DNA from: Rhodospirillales bacterium 70-18
GTDB lineage: Bacteria > Pseudomonadota > Alphaproteobacteria > Acetobacterales > Acetobacteraceae
NCBI GenBank assembly: GCA_001899585.1
Contig: MKWE01000053.1
Location: 298,015 to 362,014, forward strand
Direction: 5' to 3'
DNA: 64,000 nucleotides
Each line of letters opens with the position of its first letter. Position 1 is the stretch's first letter. The position numbers and the translations under genes were made by a program. The notes beneath the pieces are model-generated. The model had not been told where the DNA came from, searched no databases, and worked only from the letters and a program-made list of their open reading frames with translations. This document shows, in pieces, positions 54,235-60,960 of the stretch.

Positions 54235-55424
54235 GAGATTTCCAGCAGCTTCATCTTGCCCTTCTCCGCCACGTCGAAGCGGAACTTGCAGTTGCTGATG
54301 TCGCCGGTGGGGGTGAACTTGCAGGGGCCGGAGGCGCCCTCGTAGTTGATCGCCTTGCCGGCGGCCAGCAGCTTCAGCCCCTCCACCGCGCTGGTCACCT
54401 TGGTGCCGGCTGGGTCGCCCACGCCGCGCACATTGTCGTGGATGGCCTGCCCGCTCACTGCGCCGGCCTTGGCGATCGCCAGCACGGCCAGCGACACATG
54501 GTCGTGCACCTGGCAGGAATACGGGTCCGGCTCGGCGCCGCCCAGGATCGCCTTCACCTTCGCATAGGCCGGGCTGCCCACGTCCGGCGAGGGCGCGAAG
54601 GCCACCAGCCCGTCGGACACGTTGGCCGGCACGCTGCCCAGCAGCTTGGCGTTGGCGGCGTAGCCATAGGTGAACTTCTTGCCCTCGTAGCCGGCGCGGA
54701 ACAGCTCGCGCAGCAGAACCGCCAGGTCCGGCTGGTAGCTGTTCAGGTACAGCGAGTCCGGCTTGGCCTTCAGCATCTCGTCGATTTCCGTGCGGAAGGT
54801 GGTCTTGGCCTGATCGTAGATCACCTGACCCACGGTGTCGGCCCCGTGCGCCTTCAGCGCCTCGGTCAGCACCTTGTAGCCGTCCACCGCGAAGGGGGTC
54901 TGCGCGGCCAGCGAGAACACCTTCTTGCTGCCATGTGCGGCCAAATACTCGCCCGCCCGCGTGCCCTGCAGGTGGGTGTTCGGCTGGGTGCGGATGATGA
55001 AGCCTTTGTGCGGCATCTGGGTGATCGAGTCGGCACCCGAGACGGTGAACAGCATCACCTTGTTTTCCCAGCACAGCGGCGCCACCGCGGTGGTGACCGA
55101 GCTGGCCCAGGTGCCGATCACGGCGTCCACCTTGTCCACGTCGATCAGCTTGCGCGCGGCGCGCACCCCGGCATCCGGGTTGGTCTGGTCGTCCTCGCCG
55201 GTCAGCAGGATCTGCCGGCCGAGCACGCCGCCGGCGGCGTTCACCTCGTCGACGATGGTCTTGGCGACCTTCACCATGGCCGGGCCGTACGAGCCGCCGG
55301 CCCCGGTCAGCGGGCACAGCGTGCCCAGCCGCACCGGCTCGCCGGCGGCGCGGGCCAGCCGGCTGACAAACGGAAGGGACAGGCCGCCGAGCAGCGTGGC
55401 GCGGCGCGAGGTACGGAGGGTCAT
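54231..55424 (-). CDS. periplasmic amino-acid-type binding protein (LivK-like)
   Basis: This 397-residue solute-binding protein of the Peripla_BP_6 family has a Tat-type signal (TSRRATLLGGLSLPFVS). The mature part begins VRLGTLCPLTGAGGSYG and includes GEDDQTNPDAGVRAARKLI and VDAVIGTWASSVT. It gives the importer its specificity, which is unknown. It opens the minus-strand operon livK-livH-livM-GAF-M24-ECH. A palindromic operator-like site lies upstream at 55506-55530. Confidence 0.85.
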   Translation of the reverse strand: MTLRTSRRATLLGGLSLPFVSRLARAAGEPVRLGTLCPLTGAGGSYGPAMVKVAKTIVDEVNAAGGVLGRQILLTGEDDQTNPDAGVRAARKLIDVDKVDAVIGTWASSVTTAVAPLCWENKVMLFTVSGADSITQMPHKGFIIRTQPNTHLQGTRAGEYLAAHGSKKVFSLAAQTPFAVDGYKVLTEALKAHGADTVGQVIYDQAKTTFRTEIDEMLKAKPDSLYLNSYQPDLAVLLRELFRAGYEGKKFTYGYAANAKLLGSVPANVSDGLVAFAPSPDVGSPAYAKVKAILGGAEPDPYSCQVHDHVSLAVLAIAKAGAVSGQAIHDNVRGVGDPAGTKVTSAVEGLKLLAAGKAINYEGASGPCKFTPTGDISNCKFRFDVAEKGKMKLLEIS

Positions 55425-55895
55425 GGCCCGAAGTCTCCCTGTTATTGGCCCGATCATACAAGCTTGGCGGCCCGGGGCCAGACCCGCCGCGCGGTCATGG
55501 GTTTGTTTCGAAATGTCGAAATTTGTCAATACAGCGGATCATTGCTTGTCACTCACGTTAAGATCAAATCATTATATGAGCATAATAATCGTAAAGAAAT
55601 GTGAATTTCTCGACACTCGCTTGTTCGTCTCGCGATCCCCTCCCGTGTTTGGGTCGCGATATGAGGCGGCTTGGGCAACTGGAGGATGGGGTCACATGAA
55701 TTACTCACCAGGCCGGATTCCTTTGCGTTGCTCGCTTTAGCCGCCGGCTTGGCTTGGGTCTGCCGCCGTCCGACGGCGGCCAGTTGATCGTCGGGCCAGT
55801 TGTTGCCGTGCTCCTGCGGAGCATAGGCCATCGTGCCGTAACCATGTGTCAATCTGGACTCGCTTTCAGAGCGGGTCACATAAGGAAACCGCTTC
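55425..55895. other. 471-nt intergenic region between livK and the PEP-CTERM gene
   Basis: No gene of normal size is present. The part at 55500-55610 is unusually AT-rich and holds a palindrome and a small hairpin (AGAAAT/ATTTCT at 55595-55610). A 14-codon frame MNYSPGRIPLRCSL (55696-55740) has an ideal GGAGG upstream. It is followed by a strong hairpin (GCCGCCGTC 55762-55770 with GACGGCGGC 55772-55780), a leader-peptide-like layout ahead of the PEP-CTERM gene. Confidence 0.6.
55506..55530 (-). promoter_or_regulatory. candidate livK promoter with dyad operator
   Basis: On the minus strand TTGACA (55525-55530) is a perfect -35 box. Right after it lies the dyad TTTCGA-N4-TCGAAA (55506-55521), in the spacer before the expected -10, which itself is weak. 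A repressor bound there would block polymerase. The -10 is not convincing, so this is a candidate only. Confidence 0.4.
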
Positions 55896-56675
55896 ATGAG
55901 CCAACCATTGGCGAGAATTCGCGCCGCCTCCATTGCCCTTCTGGTCACGCTCGGGTTCGGCCTCACCGCCGCGCTGCCTGCCGCCGCGGCGGAACTGGTG
56001 TTCGATCGCGGCTTGCCGACGGCAAACCTGAACAACGCCGCCGGTGCCAGCCGAAGCAACGTCGCCTGGGCTGACACTGTCGCATCCACAGTATCGATCG
56101 GCGACAACTTCGTGTTGAGCGGCGCGCCGTCCTACACGCTCACCGATATTCGCATCTGGGTTATCGGCGGGCCGGATTCGCCGGCGGCGAATGCGTTCAA
56201 CCTGTGGTTGGGCGCCGACACCGGCGTGACCACGACGGTTGCCCTGGCCGCCGCCTCGACCTCGGTCATCTCGACGACATATGCCGGCGGCGCCCTGTAC
56301 CAGAGCACCTCCGGGGCGCTCCTGAAGATCTATCAGGTCGATTTCGGCGGCCTGAATCTGAACCTCGGCTCCGGCACCTACGCCTTTGGTGTTTCCGGTG
56401 TTACCGGCGCGGGCCTCACGACCCCCTATCTGAGCGCTTCGAACGCGGCCCTCAGCGGGTCGACGCAGATGGGGCCGGACGGGGTGATCTACGGGTTCAC
56501 GTCCGGCGGCCTGATGGACACGGGCAACAGCTATCCGTGGCCCACCATCGATGGTTGGGACAAGACCAGCGACATCAACGTGCAGGTCTTCGCGACGGTG
56601 CCGGAGCCGATGACGATGGCCCTGCTCGGCACCGGCCTGCTTGGGCTCGTGGCCATCCGCCGGCGCCGTGCCTGA
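55896..56675 (+). CDS. PEP-CTERM sorting domain protein
   Basis: This 259-residue exported protein has an N-terminal signal (ALLVTLGFGLTAALPAAAA), a Ser/Thr/Gly-rich beta-type body without cysteines, and a C-terminal PEP-CTERM signal (residues 235-259): VPEPMTMALLGTGLLGLVA then RRRR. Such proteins are cut and anchored by an exosortase and often relate to extracellular polysaccharide. No exosortase gene is in the window. The body looks less GC-rich than the neighbours. Function of the body unknown. Confidence 0.88.
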   Translation: MSQPLARIRAASIALLVTLGFGLTAALPAAAAELVFDRGLPTANLNNAAGASRSNVAWADTVASTVSIGDNFVLSGAPSYTLTDIRIWVIGGPDSPAANAFNLWLGADTGVTTTVALAAASTSVISTTYAGGALYQSTSGALLKIYQVDFGGLNLNLGSGTYAFGVSGVTGAGLTTPYLSASNAALSGSTQMGPDGVIYGFTSGGLMDTGNSYPWPTIDGWDKTSDINVQVFATVPEPMTMALLGTGLLGLVAIRRRRA

Positions 56676-56683
56676 ACCCGCCG

Positions 56684-56712
56684 GCCGCCGCGCGGGTCAT
56701 CCGCGCGGCGGC
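56684..56712. terminator. 12-bp hairpin between PEP-CTERM and MFS genes
   Basis: GCCGCCGCGCGG (56684-56695) pairs perfectly with CCGCGCGGCGGC (56701-56712) across a GTCAT loop. It starts 8 nt after the PEP-CTERM stop and contains the stop codon of the convergent MFS gene, so it could serve both. No T tract. Confidence 0.55.
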
Positions 56713-57542
56713 GCGTCCTGGCTGAACAGGTAGCCGGCCATCCCGGCCGCCAGGGCCAGGGCCAGCGCCAGCAGCACCCAGCCGCGCCCCTCGGTGCCCA
56801 GGTGGTGCACGTCGGCCAGGTACGGCCCGGCCCACAGGCTCAGCACCGTCGCCATCGCCGGATAGCCGAAGGTGTGCATCGACAGGATCGGCAGCGGCCC
56901 CGGCGTGCGCCAGATGCGCAACTGCCCCAGCACCGCCTGCCCCAGGCTCTCGCGCGGCCCGCACGGCGGTGGCACCCCGGGCGGGTCGTCGCGCACCATC
57001 ACGTGCCACGCCACCCCCATCGCCGCCGTCAGCACCGCCGAGGCCGCGAACGCCCCCCGCCAGCCCAGGTACACGCTGGCGAACCCCAGCGGCGAGCCGG
57101 CGGCCAGGATGCCGAGCTGACTGAGCGCGAACACCCGCGCCAGCGCCCCGGTCAGCCGCGGCCCGGAATACCAGCGCGCCGAAACCACCACCGAGGCCAT
57201 GAAGCTCGCCGCGCAGCCCAGCCCCAGCACGAAGCGCGCGGCCGCCAGTTGCGCTCTGTCGGCGGCGAAGCTCTGCCCGACCGCGCCCATCACCGCGAGC
57301 ACGGTCAGGCACGACACCACCACCCGCGGCCCCACCCGGTCGAACGCCACCCCGATCGGGATCTGAGACACCACGAAGGCGAGAAAGAACGAGAAATTCG
57401 CCGCCCCCAGCGCCTGCGGCGAGGCCGCGAGGTCGTGCGCCAGTTCCGGCGCCACCACCCCCAGCGCCGCGCGATGGAACTGGCTCACCGCCGTCGCCGC
57501 CAGCATGGTGATCACCCAGCCGGCCGAGCCGACCCTAGCCAC
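56697..57542 (-). pseudogene. C-terminally truncated MFS transporter
   Basis: The 281-residue product shows about eight membrane segments, whereas MFS carriers have twelve. It has the N-terminal half (QFHRAALGVVAPELA, GVAFDRVGPRVVV motif A) and then helices 7 and 8, but ends in FSQDAPPRG inside a terminator-like hairpin. The likely start is a GTG at 57542 overlapping the LivF stop by 8 nt. Loss of helices 9-12 suggests a decayed gene cut at the boundary with the PEP-CTERM gene; a short functional protein cannot be excluded. Confidence 0.65.
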
Positions 57543-58236
57543 CGAGGAACAGCCGCCGCACCTCCGGGTCCTCGGCCATTGCCCGGGCCGGCCCCACCCG
57601 CACCGTCCGCCCGTCCACCAGCACCACGCCCCGATCGGCGATCATCAGCGCCTCGCGGGCGTTCTGCTCCACCATCAGGATCGCGGTGCCCTCGGCGTGG
57701 ATGGCGACGATGGTGTCGAACAGCGTCTCGGCGGCTTTCGGCGACAGCCCGGCGGAGGGCTCGTCGAGCAGCAGCAGCTTCGGCTGGACCATCAGCGCCA
57801 TCGCCATCGCCAGCACCTGCCGCTGCCCGCCCGACAGCGTGCGCGCCGCCTGCCGCCGCTTCTCGGCCAGCAGCGGAAAGCGGGCGAACAGCGCCTCGAT
57901 CCGCGCCCCGGCGGCGCGCGATTCCAGGAAACCTCCCATTTCCAGGTTCTCGCGCACCGTCATGGTGGGGAACACGTTGGCCTCCTGCGGCACGAAGGCG
58001 ATGCCGGCCTTGGCCCGCGCGCGCGGCGACAGCCCCTCGATCGCCCGCCCCTCCAGCGTGATCCGCCCGGATTTCAGCCGCAGCAGCCCGGCGACCGCCT
58101 TCAGCAGCGTGGACTTGCCCGCCCCGTTCGGCCCGATGATCGCGACCAACTGGCGCGGCTCCACGGTCAGCTCCGCGCCTTTCAGAATCTCGTCGGCCGC
58201 GCCATAGCCGCAGACGACGCCGATTGCCTGCATCAT
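57535..58236 (-). CDS. branched-chain amino-acid-type ABC ATPase (LivF-like)
   Basis: This 233-residue ATPase has Walker A GPNGAGKST, Q-loop VPQEANVF, signature LSGGQRQVLAMAMAL, Walker B LLLLDEPSAGLS and H-loop VEQNARE. Start is ATG 58236 or 58233. The upstream reading frame runs through repeat copy 6 and is not coding. Belongs with LivG, and probably with LivK/H/M, which lie beyond the PEP-CTERM gene. Confidence 0.88.
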   Translation of the reverse strand: MMQAIGVVCGYGAADEILKGAELTVEPRQLVAIIGPNGAGKSTLLKAVAGLLRLKSGRITLEGRAIEGLSPRARAKAGIAFVPQEANVFPTMTVRENLEMGGFLESRAAGARIEALFARFPLLAEKRRQAARTLSGGQRQVLAMAMALMVQPKLLLLDEPSAGLSPKAAETLFDTIVAIHAEGTAILMVEQNAREALMIADRGVVLVDGRTVRVGPARAMAEDPEVRRLFLGG

Positions 58237-58250
58237 GGCGTAGAACACCC

Positions 58251-58347
58251 AAAGAAACGGATAAAGTTTTTTTGCTTCTTTGTTTTCAAACAAAGAAAAC
58301 TGTTCTTTTTTGAAAGAAAGAACCAAAAAACTTTCATTCGTTGGTTG
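58251..58347. repeat. paired inverted-repeat element, copy 6 (inside-out)
   Basis: Here the tails are outside and the hairpins meet in the middle: ACGGATAAAGTTTTTTTG, CTTCTTTGTTTTCAAACAAAG, TTCTTTTTTGAAAGAAAGAA, CCAAAAAACTTTCATTCGTTGG. Copies 1-5 have tails inside. So the true unit is a half-element of hairpin plus tail that can pair either way. Lies between livF and livG. Confidence 0.85.
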
Positions 58348-58348
58348 G

Positions 58349-59113
58349 TCATGCCCATGTGCGGCTGCCCATATAGGCTTCCTGTACTTCCGGATTGGCG
58401 GCGATCTGGCTGAAGCTGCCCTCGGTCAGCCGCCGCCCTTCCGCCATCACGATCACCGGGTCACACAGCCGCGCGATCAGGTCCATGTGGTGCTCGATCA
58501 CCAGGAAGGTGATGCCGTCGTCACGCAGGCCGCGCAGATGCTCGGCGATCTCCTCGGCCAGGCTCGGGTTCACCCCCGCGATCGGTTCGTCGAGCAGGAT
58601 CATCCGCGGGCTGGCCATCAGCGCGCGGCCGATCTCCAGCAGCTTCTTCTGCCCGCCCGAAAGGGCCGCGGCCGGGTTGTTGGCCACATGCAGCAGGTTG
58701 AGCCGCCGCGCCACCTCCACCGCGCGCACCCGCGCGGCCTCCTCGGCCGCCCGCCCGCCGCCCAGCAGCGCCGTCGCCAGCCGCTCGCCGGGCTGGTCGG
58801 CGGCATAGAGCATCAGGTTGTCCAGCACCGACAGCCGCGAGATGCCACGCGCGATCTGGAACGTCCGCGTCAGCCCCGCCCCCGTCACCCGGTCCGCCCG
58901 CCAGCCGGTGATGTCCATGCCGCCGAACACCACCTGCCCGCCATCGGGCGGCACCACGCCGCTGATGCACTGGAACGCGGTGGTCTTGCCCGCCCCGTTC
59001 GGCCCGATCAGCGCCGTGATGGTGCCGGCCGCCACGTCGAAATCCACCCCGCGCAGCGCCTGCACCCCGTAATAGCTGCGGGTCAGCCCGCGCACCGACA
59101 GCAGCGCCGTCAT
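58349..59113 (-). CDS. branched-chain amino-acid-type ABC ATPase (LivG-like)
   Basis: This 254-residue ATPase has Walker A GPNGAGKTT, Q-loop TRTFQIAR, signature LSGGQKKLLEIGRAL, Walker B MILLDEPIAGVNP and H-loop IEHHMDL. The start at 59113 overlaps the cupin gene stop by 4 nt. With LivF it would power the LivH/LivM channel. Confidence 0.88.
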   Translation of the reverse strand: MTALLSVRGLTRSYYGVQALRGVDFDVAAGTITALIGPNGAGKTTAFQCISGVVPPDGGQVVFGGMDITGWRADRVTGAGLTRTFQIARGISRLSVLDNLMLYAADQPGERLATALLGGGRAAEEAARVRAVEVARRLNLLHVANNPAAALSGGQKKLLEIGRALMASPRMILLDEPIAGVNPSLAEEIAEHLRGLRDDGITFLVIEHHMDLIARLCDPVIVMAEGRRLTEGSFSQIAANPEVQEAYMGSRTWA

Positions 59114-59433
59114 GCGCCCGGCCCGAAATGCACCGCCAGCCACACCGTCGGTGGCTCCGCCTGGGTCCGCTCCACCCGATGGCGGCGGTGCGCCGGCAGA
59201 TGCGCCCAGTCTCCCGCCGCCAGCGCGCGCGGCGCGGCTTCGCCCTCCACCTGCAGGCTGGCGCTGCCCTGCAGCAGCAGCACGAATTCGTCCTGCGCCT
59301 GATCGTACCAGAATCCCGGCGGGCTGGCCTGCCCGGTGGAGACGATCCGCTCGATCGCCAGCCCCGGCCGGCGCAGCAGCTCGGTGAACTGCTCCTCCGC
59401 CAGTGCCCGCGGCACGTCAGCGAGCAGGTTCAT
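59110..59433 (-). CDS. small cupin-domain protein
   Basis: This 107-residue single-domain cupin shows FWYDQAQDEFVLLLQGSASLQ (cut here), the metal-type Glu in DEFVLL, and the second motif GDWAHLPAHRRHRVE. Likely a small metal-binding enzyme or sensor. It overlaps both neighbours by 4 nt, so it is part of the hydantoinase-cupin-LivG-LivF transcript. Substrate unknown. Confidence 0.75.
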   Translation of the reverse strand: MNLLADVPRALAEEQFTELLRRPGLAIERIVSTGQASPPGFWYDQAQDEFVLLLQGSASLQVEGEAAPRALAAGDWAHLPAHRRHRVERTQAEPPTVWLAVHFGPGA

Positions 59434-60875
59434 GCGAACACCGAGGCGTCGAACCCGTCCGGCAGGACGCCGCGCGGGCGGATCATGTCGTACGGCCCGC
59501 GCGCCAGGTACTGCCCGCTCCCCGGCTCGGCCTGCACCACGCCGTCGCGCATCACCACCGCGCCGCGCCGCAGCGTCGCCACCGGCCAGCCGGTCACCCG
59601 CATGCCCTCATAGGGCGTGTAGTCCATCACGTGCTGCATCAGCCCGTTGGTCAGCGTCATCTCCTTGGCCGGGTCCCACAGCACCAGGTCGGCGTCGAAT
59701 CCCGGCGCGATGGCCCCCTTGCGCGGATACAGCCCGAACAGCCTGGCCGGATTGGTCGCGGTGATCCGCACGAAGGTGTTGATGTCGATCCGCCCCTTGC
59801 CGACCCCCTCGCTGAACAGGATCGGCAGCCGCGCCGTCAGCCCCGGCACGCCGTTGGGAATGTCGCGGAACGGCGCCTCCACCCCGTTCACCCGCTTGCC
59901 GCGCGGCCCGGCATAGCTCCAGCCGCTATGGTCCGACGACACCACGTCCAGCGTGCCGCGCCGCACCTCGCCCCACAGCGCCTCGGCATCGGCGGCGTCG
60001 CGCGGGGCAGGGGAGCACATGAACTTCGCCCCCTCGAACCCCGGCCGGTCCATGTCGCCGGCGGTGAGGGTGAAATATTGCGGGCAGGTCTCGCCCCACA
60101 CCTTCAGCCCGCGCGCCTGGGCGCGGGCGATTTCCTCCGCCACCTCGCTGCACGACACGTGGAACACCTGGATCGGCTGGTCCACCAGCTCGGCCAGCGC
60201 GATGGCGCGGTGCGTGGCCTCGCGCTCCACCATGCGCGGGCGCGCCCAGGCGTGGTATTTCGGCGCCGTCCGCCCGGCCGCCAGCAGCGCCTCGGTGCGC
60301 CAGTTGATCGCCGCGTAGTTCTCGCAATGCACCGTCACCAGCGCCCCCGCCCGCCGGGCCGCCGCCAGCACGCGCAGGAAGCCGCGATCGTCCAGGTGCA
60401 GCGGGTCGTAGGTCAGGAACACCTTCAGGCTGCGCACCCCCTGTTCCACCACCTGCGGGATCTGCTGCCAGATCACCTCGTCGGAGGCATCGGTGATGAT
60501 CTGGTGGAAGCCGTAATCCACCATCGCCTGCTGGGCGCGGAAGCGGTACTCGGCCAGCGGCGCCAGGATGCCCGCACCCTTGAACTGGGTGGAGAAGCTG
60601 ACCACCGAGGTGGTGCCCCCCGCCAGGCAGGCGCGGCTGCCGCTCTCCCAGGTCTCCTCGTCCGCGCCGCCGCCTTCCTGCAACTGCTCGATATGGCAAT
60701 GCGTGTCCACCCCGCCCGGCAGCACCAGCAGCCCGCCGGCGTCCAGCTGCGCCGCCCCCTCCAGCCGCTCGCCCACGGCCGCGATCCGCCCGGCGCGAAT
60801 ACCCAGGTCGGCGCGCAGCGTGTCGGTCCCGGTCACCACCGTGCCGCCGCGAATCACCAGATCGTATTCCGCCAT
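59430..60875 (-). CDS. hydantoinase/dihydropyrimidinase family amidohydrolase
   Basis: This 481-residue cyclic amidohydrolase shows the metal ligands: HxH in DTHCHIEQ, the carboxylated Lys in SLKVFLTYD, His in VTVHCENY and in FHVSCSEV, and Asp in SSDHSGW. It opens rings of hydantoins or dihydropyrimidines to N-carbamoyl acids. AGGAAGA precedes the ATG at 60875. It is first in its transcript and divergent from the fused oxidoreductase across 85 nt. Substrate stereochemistry and identity are unknown. Confidence 0.85.
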   Translation of the reverse strand: MAEYDLVIRGGTVVTGTDTLRADLGIRAGRIAAVGERLEGAAQLDAGGLLVLPGGVDTHCHIEQLQEGGGADEETWESGSRACLAGGTTSVVSFSTQFKGAGILAPLAEYRFRAQQAMVDYGFHQIITDASDEVIWQQIPQVVEQGVRSLKVFLTYDPLHLDDRGFLRVLAAARRAGALVTVHCENYAAINWRTEALLAAGRTAPKYHAWARPRMVEREATHRAIALAELVDQPIQVFHVSCSEVAEEIARAQARGLKVWGETCPQYFTLTAGDMDRPGFEGAKFMCSPAPRDAADAEALWGEVRRGTLDVVSSDHSGWSYAGPRGKRVNGVEAPFRDIPNGVPGLTARLPILFSEGVGKGRIDINTFVRITATNPARLFGLYPRKGAIAPGFDADLVLWDPAKEMTLTNGLMQHVMDYTPYEGMRVTGWPVATLRRGAVVMRDGVVQAEPGSGQYLARGPYDMIRPRGVLPDGFDASVFA

Positions 60876-60960
60876 CTTGTCTTCCTGGCCCGCTGTGTTC
60901 AGCGTGGAGTGCAGCCGATTTTGCCGCCCCCCGCAAGAATTTGCGGCCGAAGGACACGCC

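Noticed and set aside
55741-55765. A sigma-54 promoter before the PEP-CTERM gene
   Set aside because: The GG and GC elements are 9 rather than 10 bases apart and the flanking bases do not fit TGGCAC/TTGCW.
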